Below are positions 1 through 5,440 of a stretch of DNA of 9,413 nt, in pieces. This stretch comes from Candidatus Methanophagales archaeon. Its GTDB lineage: Archaea; Halobacteriota; Syntropharchaeia; Alkanophagales; Methanospirareceae. The notes beneath the pieces are model-generated. The model was given only the letters and a program-made list of their open reading frames with translations, was not told the DNA's origin and ran no database searches. Within the stretch, counting starts at the first letter, position 1. Every line of letters starts with the position of its first letter. A program made the translations under genes and the position numbers. The stretch covers positions 1 through 9,413 of the forward strand of contig PIXU01000249.1 of NCBI GenBank assembly GCA_003601795.1, in the 5' to 3' direction.

Positions 1-90
1 ACCACCGGAGAAAGCGACAAGTAAATTCTCTTTCTCTTCTATTCTTTTTCTCAATTCCTCAAGTTTCTCTCTTGCTACGGGCACAAGCAT
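1..90 (-). CDS. PP-loop ATPase, LarE-like (partial, N-terminus only)
   Basis: This gene runs off the left edge, so only its first 30 codons are visible. From ATG at 90 the reading is MLVPVAREKLEELRKRIEEK followed by ENLLVAFSGG. A charged helix followed by a hydrophobic strand and SGG is how PP-loop ATP pyrophosphatases begin. The spacing and the KLEELR...LVAFSGG wording most resemble LarE, the ATP-dependent sacrificial sulfur transferase that builds the nickel-pincer cofactor. That assignment is inference, because the rest of the SGGxDS loop and the sulfur-donating cysteine lie outside the window. The frame is closed upstream by TAA at 106-108, so ATG 90 is the first usable start. No SD sequence is visible, but TATTAAAA lies about 20 bases upstream, which suits a leaderless or short-leader transcript. 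The start overlaps the end of the preceding 109-codon ORF by 32 bases. Alternatives are other PP-loop enzymes such as NadE, TtuA or GuaA types. Confidence 0.62.
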   Translation of the reverse strand, partial: MLVPVAREKLEELRKRIEEKENLLVAFSGG

Positions 91-388
91 GATATGGAGT
101 GTGTTTTAATAGGTAAAAATGCATATACTGTGTATGCACGCACATGTTGATATCTCCTGCTTCTTGTTGCCATCTTCCAATGGGGTTCCCTCTAACAAAA
201 TCTTTTATCTGTTTTTCAGTAATAAGTAACCTATCTCTCCCAAACTTAAACCCCCACCAGGCCTGTTGAAGAGCCTCTTTGAGTTTACCTTCTTCACTGT
301 CAATGTTTGAAAAGAAGTTTTCTAAGAACTCGTTAGGGAAATAGACATGTATCCCCCAATCAATCTCTTCTAAGCAGTCTTTTACCAC
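59..388 (-). CDS. Hypothetical protein, 109 aa, GTG start
   Basis: I do not recognise this protein. It starts at GTG 388, and no ATG lies upstream in frame before the TGA at 479-481. The N-terminal two thirds look protein-like: an acidic helix (VKDCLEEIDWG), FPNEFLENFF, then a Trp-rich stretch QQAWWGFKFGRDR followed by LLITEKQIKDFVRGNPIGRW. The last 28 residues or so (MCVHTQYMHFYLLK... to the TGA at 59-61) are rich in His, Tyr and Cys and overlap the LarE-like start and a palindrome, so the true C-terminus may differ. The GTG overlaps the last 7 bases of the 48-codon ORF upstream, which fits translational coupling, but also fits a frameshift inside a formerly longer gene. No signal peptide or membrane segment is evident. 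Confidence 0.4.
   Translation of the reverse strand: MVKDCLEEIDWGIHVYFPNEFLENFFSNIDSEEGKLKEALQQAWWGFKFGRDRLLITEKQIKDFVRGNPIGRWQQEAGDINMCVHTQYMHFYLLKHTPYHACARSKRET
120..138. promoter_or_regulatory. 19-bp imperfect palindrome upstream of the LarE-like gene
   Basis: The bases read TGCATATAC-T-GTGTATGCA. Eight of nine arm positions are complementary, and the ninth would be a T.G wobble in RNA. It ends about 30 bases before the ATG at 90, immediately upstream of the TATA-like TATTAAAA. That is a normal place for an archaeal activator site or a nearby operator. It also lies inside the 3' part of the 109-codon ORF, so it may instead be chance within coding sequence. No regulator can be assigned; the winged-helix protein encoded at 529-810 is the nearest candidate. 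Confidence 0.3.
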
Positions 389-528
389 TCTTCTATCGGA
401 ATTCCTGCTTCGTGACCGTATGCATCTAGTCTTTCTAATCGCATAACCTTCCTTTTCTCTGTGTCCCTCAAAATTTCCTCAAATTTTGCTTCGATAATCC
501 TTCTTATTTCTTTGGCTTCAAAATGCAC
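382..528 (-). CDS. Small ORF, 48 aa, directly after the winged-helix gene
   Basis: The GTG at 528 follows the TGA of the winged-helix gene with no gap and in the same frame. The product begins MHFEAKEIRRIIEAKFEEIL and ends HEAGIPIEEW. It is highly charged and predicted to be mostly helical, with no recognised family. A strong SD (GGAGGTGA) ends 5 bases before the GTG, the best SD in this region. However, the same bases encode the Glu-Glu-Val end of the regulator, so they may arise by chance. Two readings are possible: a separate micro-protein translated by coupling, or the continuation of the regulator interrupted by one TGA. The family is unknown and function is not assigned. Confidence 0.42.
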   Translation of the reverse strand: MHFEAKEIRRIIEAKFEEILRDTEKRKVMRLERLDAYGHEAGIPIEEW

Positions 529-810
529 TCATCTCACCTCCTCTTCAGTTAAATCAACGATTATCTCTTTCTTTTTCAGTTTGTAAACCACTCCTCCCCC
601 TTTTTCGTGATGTTTCTCTACTAACTCTGCTTCTACTAACCTTTCCAGGGCTTTAAAAACGGATTCTCGATACTCCAAATTTATTGAATAACTTTTTCGA
701 AGAGTTTCAGCCACTTCTTTAACTGTTTTAGGTTCTCCAGCAAGGATCCTCAAAATTTTTCTTCTGGTTTCTGAGTTCAAAGCTTTAACGACTTTTTCAA
801 TATGTGCCAT
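529..810 (-). CDS. Winged-helix (ArsR-like) transcriptional regulator, 93 aa
   Basis: This small DNA-binding protein starts at ATG 808-810. Residues 3-25 (IEKVVKALNSETRRKILRIL) match the opening helices of ArsR/wHTH proteins, where 'aL-s-e-tRr-IL-lL' is characteristic. Residues 28-38 (KTVKEVAETLR) form the first helix of the helix-turn-helix. Residues 47-65 (YRESVFKALERLVEAELVE) form the recognition helix and its continuation. Residues 66-85 (HHEKGGGVVYKLKKKEIIVD) form the wing. No cysteine-based metal site is visible, so a metal sensor is unlikely. No SD precedes the ATG. A TATA-like element lies at 864-869 on the minus strand and a 16-bp palindrome (848-863) sits between it and the expected start of transcription, which suggests autoregulation. 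Its frame stays open past its TGA for 48 more codons. The inducer is unknown. Confidence 0.75.
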   Translation of the reverse strand: MAHIEKVVKALNSETRRKILRILAGEPKTVKEVAETLRKSYSINLEYRESVFKALERLVEAELVEKHHEKGGGVVYKLKKKEIIVDLTEEEVR

Positions 811-847
811 AATGAGCAGGTTTAGTATATCCCCCTAAATCACTTTG

Positions 848-863
848 TTGCCTACTTAGGCAA
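848..863. promoter_or_regulatory. 16-bp palindromic operator candidate
   Basis: TTGCCTA-CT-TAGGCAA has two perfect 7-bp arms around a 2-bp centre. Read on the minus strand, it directly follows the TATA-like CCATATATTG (861-870). It therefore lies between the TATA box and the expected transcription start of the winged-helix gene, a classic repressor position in archaea. Homodimeric wHTH proteins bind sites of this size. The natural inference is that the adjacent regulator binds here, but nothing in the sequence proves it. Confidence 0.55.
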
Positions 864-930
864 TATATGGTGGTTATAGCCATAAATTGCGAATATTATC
901 AAATCTACTTCACTAATTAATCCCATGTGG

Positions 931-946
931 GCAAAATATATTTAAG
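931..946 (+). promoter_or_regulatory. TATA/BRE promoter for the PyrK-PyrD gene
   Basis: The sequence GCAAAATATATTTAAG contains a purine-rich BRE-like stretch followed by a good archaeal TATA element (TATATTTAA, 937-945). About 25 bases downstream the transcript would start near 965-968. That gives a leader of about 10 bases before ATG 977, too short for a useful SD. The AGGAG at 952-956 would then lie upstream of the mRNA start. Confidence 0.5.
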
Positions 947-976
947 GCGGCAGGAGAAACAGATAAACGCAGACAA

Positions 977-2773
977 ATGCCACTCAACAGTCCCACACTG
1001 CATAAAATAGAAGAACTAAACGTGGAAAACGAAGGAGTAAAAACTTTCAAATTTCACTCGCAGGAGATTGCCAGAGAAAGCGAACCAGGTCAATTCGTAA
1101 TGGTTTGGAATCCAGGAATAGACGAGATACCAATTTCTATTGCCAATGCATCCCAAGAAGGAGAATTAGAAGTCGCAATTGCGGATGTTGGGGATTGCAC
1201 GCATAACTTACATCAAAAGCACGTGGGTGATTTGGTAGGTTTAAGAGGACCCTTTGGTAAAGCTTTTTCATTGCACGGCGCGACAATTTGCATGGTTGCT
1301 GGTGGTTATGGGACGGCGCCGTTGAGGTTCGCCGCGAAAAGAGCGAAAGAATTGGATAAGCATGTTGTACTCTTAGTGGGAGCAAGAAGTAGTGCTGAGC
1401 TTTTGTATATTGAAGAATTTGAGAGAATGGGTTATGAAGTAAGAATTGCTACGGAAGATGGCTCTGAAGGTTATAAAGGGTTAGTTACAGAGTTATTGGA
1501 AGAGATACTGGCATCAGGTGAAAAGTTTGAGCAGGTATTGACATGCGGTCCAGAACTGATGATGAAGCGTGTTTGCGAGATTACGAGGAGGGAAAGAATC
1601 CTAACGCAGGTTTCCGTAGAACGAATAGTAAAATGCGGATGCGGTGCGTGTGGCTCATGTGACCTTGGCGGGTATCGAGTATGTAAAGACGGACCGGTTT
1701 TTGATGCCGAAGAGCTTGAAAGGACTGAATTTGGCAACTGGAAACGAGCAAAGAGTGGTAAAAGAATTGCAATTAAGCCAGATATGAGTGCAAGAGAAGA
1801 AATTGAGCTATTATCAATCCCTCCTTCACGTTTCACACCAGCGAACGAGCCGTTATTAAGAACAGAAGTCTGTGGAATCAAATTCCCCAATCCAATTGCG
1901 AATGCCGCGGGATTTGGTGTCTCCGGGAAGTTACTTTATAGATATGCAGCAGCAGGTGCGGGTGCGGTTGTGACAAAATCGGTTGGGCTGGATGAGCGAG
2001 AAGGCTATCCTAACCCCACATTTTTTGAGTTATCACCGCATAGCTATAGCTACGTGAATGCAATGGGACTTCCAAATCCGGGGATAAAGAATTACGGGCT
2101 GGAGATAGAAGATGCGATGTATGCTGATGTACCGCTGATACTGAGCATTTTTGGTAAAAGCGTGGAGGAATGCAGAGAATTAGTGCGAATCGCCATCAAA
2201 TATCCAATAGACATGCTCGAATTTAATGCATCTTGTCCGCATACGGAGTTCGCAGCAGTTGAACACAACCCCAAACTGCTGAAGAGTATAATAAAGGAGA
2301 TACGAGGCATTGCGCATCAAAAAGGCATTCCAGTCGCAGTGAAAATATCGCCTAATGTGGGAGACCCAGCAGGATTGGCTCTCACGGCGGAAAAGGCGGG
2401 TGCTGATGCCATCACTGCTATCAACACAGTAATATCCAGACCAATCGACCCCACGCTCGACATTCCTCTTTTGGGTAATCCCACAGGCTATGGCGGCAAA
2501 TCCGGTAAGGAGCTTGCGTTCGGCGGTAAAAGAGTTATTTTCGAATTGTATGAGGAGTTGAGAATACCCATAATTGGAGTTGGCGGTATCTTTTCTGCTA
2601 AAGACGTGATAGAATATGCAAAAAACGGTGCGTGCCTGTTTCAAGTGGGCAGCGCACTGGTAAGCGAAGGATTTGAAATTTTTACGCGACTAAAAAGTGA
2701 ATTAAAGGAGTATCTTGTCGTTAATGGGTATAAGAACCTTGGTGAAATAGTGGGAGAGGCGCACAGGAGATAA
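977..2773 (+). CDS. Fused dihydroorotate dehydrogenase: PyrK electron-transfer domain plus PyrD catalytic domain
   Basis: A 598-residue protein that joins both subunits of class 1B dihydroorotate dehydrogenase, which oxidises dihydroorotate to orotate in cytosolic pyrimidine synthesis. Residues 1-245 are PyrK: a ferredoxin-reductase FAD domain (PISIAN, 52-57), a nucleotide-binding loop MVAGGYGTAPLRF (106-118), and a [2Fe-2S] site with C220, C225, C228 and C236 (C222 is an extra cysteine). A linker of about 45 residues follows. Residues 290-598 are PyrD: K334 in TKSVG, NAMGLPNPG (361-369), the catalytic cysteine C420 in NASCPHTE, VKISPN (455-460), and FMN-phosphate loops GVGGIFSAKDV (534-544) and VGSA (557-560). 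All key residues are present and the frame is unbroken, so the fusion looks functional. Most archaea and Firmicutes encode the two parts as separate adjacent genes. ATG 977 is chosen because it suits a short leader from the TATA box at 937-945. Confidence 0.93.
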   Translation: MPLNSPTLHKIEELNVENEGVKTFKFHSQEIARESEPGQFVMVWNPGIDEIPISIANASQEGELEVAIADVGDCTHNLHQKHVGDLVGLRGPFGKAFSLHGATICMVAGGYGTAPLRFAAKRAKELDKHVVLLVGARSSAELLYIEEFERMGYEVRIATEDGSEGYKGLVTELLEEILASGEKFEQVLTCGPELMMKRVCEITRRERILTQVSVERIVKCGCGACGSCDLGGYRVCKDGPVFDAEELERTEFGNWKRAKSGKRIAIKPDMSAREEIELLSIPPSRFTPANEPLLRTEVCGIKFPNPIANAAGFGVSGKLLYRYAAAGAGAVVTKSVGLDEREGYPNPTFFELSPHSYSYVNAMGLPNPGIKNYGLEIEDAMYADVPLILSIFGKSVEECRELVRIAIKYPIDMLEFNASCPHTEFAAVEHNPKLLKSIIKEIRGIAHQKGIPVAVKISPNVGDPAGLALTAEKAGADAITAINTVISRPIDPTLDIPLLGNPTGYGGKSGKELAFGGKRVIFELYEELRIPIIGVGGIFSAKDVIEYAKNGACLFQVGSALVSEGFEIFTRLKSELKEYLVVNGYKNLGEIVGEAHRR

Positions 2774-2778
2774 GTAAT

Positions 2779-2866
2779 TGCAAAATGCAGGGTGCAAATT
2801 GAAAAATGTAAAATGTGAAACCTGTCGAATTTTGAATTTTGCACTTTACAATTTTCATTTTTCATT
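2779..2866. repeat. AT-rich interspersed repeat, two units in inverted orientation
   Basis: Between pyrKD and the tRNA the sequence is made of recurring words: GCAAAATGCAGGGTGCAAAT and GAAAAATGTAAAATGTGAAA on one side of about 2822, then TTTTGCACTTTACA and ATTTTCATTTTTCATTG on the other. The second half, reverse-complemented, resembles the first, so the block is an imperfect inverted repeat. Any translation of it is a low-complexity Phe/His/Cys/Leu pattern, not a protein. A further copy lies at 3031-3051. No transposase is present. Confidence 0.55.
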
Positions 2867-2874
2867 GTGTTCAA

Positions 2875-2946
2875 TGCCCCAGCCGGGAATCGAACCCGGA
2901 TCTTGGGCTCCGCAGGCCCAAGGGATCTCCACTACCACACTGGGGC
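2875..2946 (-). tRNA. tRNA-Arg (anticodon GCG)
   Basis: The minus strand folds as a tRNA with a 7-bp acceptor stem (GCCCCAG with CTGGGGC), a 5-bp T-stem with loop TTCGATT, and a 5-bp anticodon stem whose pairing extends to 7 bp. The loop is CTGCGGA. With T33 in place the anticodon is GCG, reading CGC (and CGU) arginine codons. The D-loop AGTGGAGA has an A at the position equivalent to 20, an arginine identity element. The discriminator base is A and CCA is not encoded. One oddity is that the D-stem keeps only two Watson-Crick pairs (G11-C24 and G12-C23), flanked by T-C and T-T mismatches. No intron is seen. AT-rich repeats flank it on both sides. Confidence 0.85.
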
Positions 2947-2975
2947 AATTTTGCAACCACAGATTACACAACACT

Positions 2976-2998
2976 TTTTCTTTTTAGAAAAAAGAAAA
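2976..2998. terminator. Perfect 10-bp hairpin rich in A and T, possible terminator of the yjbQ transcript
   Basis: TTTTCTTTTT pairs exactly with AAAAAGAAAA around a 3-base loop (AGA). It lies about 70 bases beyond the yjbQ stop codon and about 30 bases before the tRNA. On the minus strand it gives a T-rich run (TTTTCTTTTTTCT), and archaeal RNA polymerase stops at such tracts. The same bases (CTAAAAAG on the minus strand) could be the TATA element for the tRNA. Confidence 0.4.
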
Positions 2999-3030
2999 CC
3001 TGTGCTAAAAGAAAAACTGTTTATTTTGAC

Positions 3031-3051
3031 TTTTGCACTTTGCATTTTTCA
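3031..3051. repeat. Further copy of the AT-rich repeat word
   Basis: TTTTGCACTTTGCATTTTTC plus A repeats, with few changes, the word at 2837-2864 on the other side of the tRNA. The two are in direct orientation and bracket the tRNA gene. See also the block at 2779-2866. Confidence 0.5.
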
Positions 3052-3067
3052 CTGATGTTAATTAATA

Positions 3068-3472
3068 TTACCCCGTGATCACTTTTACATATACTTCTCT
3101 CCTTCTGGGACCGTCACACTCCACGAAAAAGATGCTTTGCCAAGTCCCCAGAGTTAAATCACCTTTTTCTATTGGAATTGTCACACTTGAGCCGAGCACA
3201 ACAGACCTGAGATGAGCGTGCGCATTGTTGTCTATTCTATCATGCAGGTACCCCTTCCCCTTTGGGATTAACCCGTTTAGAAGCGCTAAGATATCACTTT
3301 TCAGTCCAGTTTCATTTTCATTTATGATGATTCCCGAAGTCGTATGTCGTGTAAATATCACACATATCCCGGATTCAACATTGCCACTTTTGCTTTTGAC
3401 AATCTCTCTTACCTCCCCGGTAATATCAATAAGTTCGGTGCTTTTTCGCGTCCCTATTTCTATTCTTTCCAT
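3068..3472 (-). CDS. yjbQ: YjbQ family protein (UPF0047), 134 aa
   Basis: A small conserved cytosolic protein, complete at 134 residues from ATG 3472, the usual family length. The family signatures are in order: FTRHTTSGIIINE (40-52), DNNAHAHLRSVVLG (81-94) and LGTWQSIFFVECDGPRR (108-124). The histidines and acidic residues of the first two motifs form a metal-binding pocket in known structures. The biochemical role is not settled; a weak thiamine-phosphate-synthase-like activity has been reported for the E. coli member. I choose ATG 3472 because AGGA lies 9 bases upstream and the homology begins there. Earlier in-frame starts (TTG 3511, ATG 3481) would add 13 and 3 residues of non-conserved sequence. 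It follows herA by 54 bases on the same strand and is the last gene of that cluster. Confidence 0.9.
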   Translation of the reverse strand: MERIEIGTRKSTELIDITGEVREIVKSKSGNVESGICVIFTRHTTSGIIINENETGLKSDILALLNGLIPKGKGYLHDRIDNNAHAHLRSVVLGSSVTIPIEKGDLTLGTWQSIFFVECDGPRRREVYVKVITG

Positions 3473-3526
3473 ATTATGCATTCCTGACTGTTTCTTTTTC
3501 AATGCATCCAACCGATCAGCATCATT

Positions 3527-5014
3527 TTACTCGCCCAGCAGCCTTGTAAGCATGCTTTTCCTTCCTATATTCTCCCTTTCGTTCCACCCCCTCTTCCTCG
3601 GCACCGCCTCTTTTTTCTCCTCTCCTTCAGCTTCCGCTGCTCTACCGCCGTGTTCACTTCTTCGGACACGTATATCAACCAGTATGGGCATTTCTATGCT
3701 TGGACTCGAAAGCAGTGCAACACCCTGCGGAATTCTCTTGATTTCTTCCTCCATCTCCGCGCTCATGAACTCCAGCCCCCTGCTCAACGCCCTGATGTCA
3801 TTTGGATTTGTTACGCGGAGGATTATCTGCGTATTGCACTGAGAAATAACGTTCTTATCCACACGAGCAGGTCTTTGCGAGATAACCAGCAATCCAAGCC
3901 CGAATTTCCTACCCTCTGAAGCGATGGTTCTCAAAATGTTTGAGCTAACCGCCTTTTCAAATCCACGCTCGGGGCAAAAGTTGTGTGCCTCCTCGATAAC
4001 GAGCATAAATGGTGGTATCTTCCCCATCTTCCTCCCTTCAAATACCTCTTTGCAGATGCGGTATACGATCAATTGCTGTAATTTCGGCTCCGCCCCTTTC
4101 ATATCTATTATTGATGCCTTACCCACCTTCACGAGCTCTTCTATACGTGTTGGGCTGTCAGATAATATCCCCGTCTCCCGGATTCTCTCCAAGAAGTGTA
4201 TAATTCTCCATTTAGCACTGCTTTTGCTCTCTGATACCTTCTTAATAATATCTTCGATAGTATAAAACTCCTTTTCCTCCTTTATTCCGTTTATACTCTG
4301 GTATAAAACACCTAATTGTGCATCAGACAAGGGAAATAGGTCATATAATTCATTCACGCTCAAATTTATTCCATCTATGCGAAATAACTTATCCGCAGCG
4401 GGATTTATGGAAAAATTCAATGGCGTGAATACTACGACCTTAGAGGCATAGCCTCTGGGTGTGATGCCAAATTTATCCATCTGTTTTCTCTCCTCTTCAC
4501 TCCTGTTCTCGTATTTCAACGAGAGATATTCGCCATGAGGGTCAATTATAAGCAAAGGAACATTCTTCTCAAGCAATTCCTCAATTAGCACGCCAGCAGT
4601 GTATGATTTCCCGCTACCCGTCTTTGCTAATATGCTGCAATGTTTCTGGATAAGTTCCTCTTTCCTCAGATATACCGGAATATTACGCCCGTCGAGCATA
4701 CCTAAATGGATTCCTCCTGATTTGAGTCCCAATGTTTCCATGATGAAACTCTGGTCTGCTTTGAACACCTTCTCATCACGCGAGAAAGTATTCTTTGGCT
4801 GCATTAAAAATCCCCTTTCGTCTTTATAACCTATGATTTCCGCAGTAGCTGTTTTTTTCACTGCATCCACTATTGATACCACTCGTCCAAGTATCCACCC
4901 ATTTAATTCGTGCCATACTTTTACGTACTCATTTCTTCTTACTTCTCCACTCACGATAAAATCGAATTCATGCAGTCCAACTTCACCGCAAATTGTGCCT
5001 ACTAATTTGTACAT
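3527..5014 (-). CDS. herA: HerA bipolar DNA helicase/translocase
   Basis: HerA is a hexameric FtsK-like ATPase that pumps DNA and works with the nuclease NurA and with Mre11-Rad50 in end resection. This protein has 495 residues, the normal length. An N-terminal HAS-barrel covers about 1-95 (VGTICGEVGLHEFDFIVSGEV). Walker A is AKTGSGKS (130-137, K136), IIDPHGEY lies at 156-163, and Walker B is FMLVIEEAH (336-344) with the tandem acidic pair E341/E342. VISQRPARV (377-385) and ILRVTNPNDI (398-407) are the sensor and arginine-finger region. A charged C-terminal tail (451-481) follows. The start at ATG 5014 matches the family, although no clear SD is present. It lies 43 bases after rps8e and is followed by yjbQ. 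No nurA, mre11 or rad50 lies in the window, although these often neighbour herA. Confidence 0.95.
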   Translation of the reverse strand: MYKLVGTICGEVGLHEFDFIVSGEVRRNEYVKVWHELNGWILGRVVSIVDAVKKTATAEIIGYKDERGFLMQPKNTFSRDEKVFKADQSFIMETLGLKSGGIHLGMLDGRNIPVYLRKEELIQKHCSILAKTGSGKSYTAGVLIEELLEKNVPLLIIDPHGEYLSLKYENRSEEERKQMDKFGITPRGYASKVVVFTPLNFSINPAADKLFRIDGINLSVNELYDLFPLSDAQLGVLYQSINGIKEEKEFYTIEDIIKKVSESKSSAKWRIIHFLERIRETGILSDSPTRIEELVKVGKASIIDMKGAEPKLQQLIVYRICKEVFEGRKMGKIPPFMLVIEEAHNFCPERGFEKAVSSNILRTIASEGRKFGLGLLVISQRPARVDKNVISQCNTQIILRVTNPNDIRALSRGLEFMSAEMEEEIKRIPQGVALLSSPSIEMPILVDIRVRRSEHGGRAAEAEGEEKKEAVPRKRGWNERENIGRKSMLTRLLGE

Positions 5015-5057
5015 CTTACTTCTTGAATCCGCCTTTCTCGTGCTATTCCGGACATTT

Positions 5058-5432
5058 TTAAATTAATCTCGCGTTCACAACCCCATTCTGCCCAGGTCTG
5101 CTTGTTACTACCGCATCTCCAATTTCCGTCTCTATCACCGCACCTTTTGTGGTTATATTCCGCCTTGCAAAGAAAGGATTCGCAGGGTTGCTTTTCACCG
5201 CTATTATCTTAACTTTTTTCGTGGTTCCGCTTCTTGCGTCTGCGACATTAGCATAATCACACCTGAGGATCCGCATCTTCTCTCCGCCGCCTCTCGTCCT
5301 AACCTTTTTCCTTCGGCTCTCGCCGACAGTAGTCTCTGCTGCGGGTCTTCCAGCTTCGTGCTTCCTTTTCTTCCGGTGAAGGTGGAGTCTTCCCCCGGTA
5401 TATTTCCGCTTCGACTTACCTTGCCATCTCAT
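5058..5432 (-). CDS. rps8e: 30S ribosomal protein S8e
   Basis: A full-length archaeal/eukaryotic-type small-subunit protein (124 residues), very basic at the N-terminus. The hallmarks are MRWQGKSKRKYTGGRL at the start, KMRILRCDYANVADARSGTTKK (53-74), SNPANPFFARRNITTKGAVIETEIG (81-105) and the C-terminal VTSRPGQNGVVNARLI. No essential stretch is missing. Its ATG lies 8 bases after the zinc-ribbon stop codon, with a short AT-rich spacer and no good SD, so it is probably translated by coupling with the upstream gene. It is followed by herA on the same strand. Confidence 0.97.
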   Translation of the reverse strand: MRWQGKSKRKYTGGRLHLHRKKRKHEAGRPAAETTVGESRRKKVRTRGGGEKMRILRCDYANVADARSGTTKKVKIIAVKSNPANPFFARRNITTKGAVIETEIGDAVVTSRPGQNGVVNARLI

Positions 5433-5440
5433 TTTTTACT

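Noticed and set aside
529..531. TGA as a selenocysteine codon, joining the regulator to the 48-codon ORF
   Set aside because: I could identify no SECIS-like hairpin, no known selenoprotein context fits a wHTH protein, and simple stop-start coupling or a nonsense change explains it more easily.
922..931. CCCATGTGGG palindrome just upstream of the pyrKD TATA box
   Set aside because: The arms are only 4 bp, well within chance for a window of this size; the position is suggestive but not enough.
952..956. AGGAG as the SD of pyrKD
   Set aside because: It is about 20 bases from the ATG and probably upstream of the mRNA start predicted from the TATA box at 937-945.
2641..2874. 77-codon minus-strand ORF overlapping the end of pyrKD
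   Set aside because: Its N-terminal part is repeat-derived (ILHFSICTLHFA pattern) and its C-terminal part is antisense to conserved PyrD sequence.
2778..3078. Three overlapping plus-strand ORFs containing GIEPGS or RESNPD type peptides
   Set aside because: These peptides are the usual false translations of the T-arm region of a tRNA gene, and the rest of each ORF is AT-rich repeat.
3473..3511. TTG start at 3511 for yjbQ
   Set aside because: It would add 13 residues not found in the family; ATG 3472 has AGGA 9 bases upstream and the expected N-terminus.
3225..3842. 205-codon ORF on the plus strand
   Set aside because: It lies antisense to herA and yjbQ, both strongly supported, and its product is a Ser/Phe/Pro/Ile-rich shadow with no domain.
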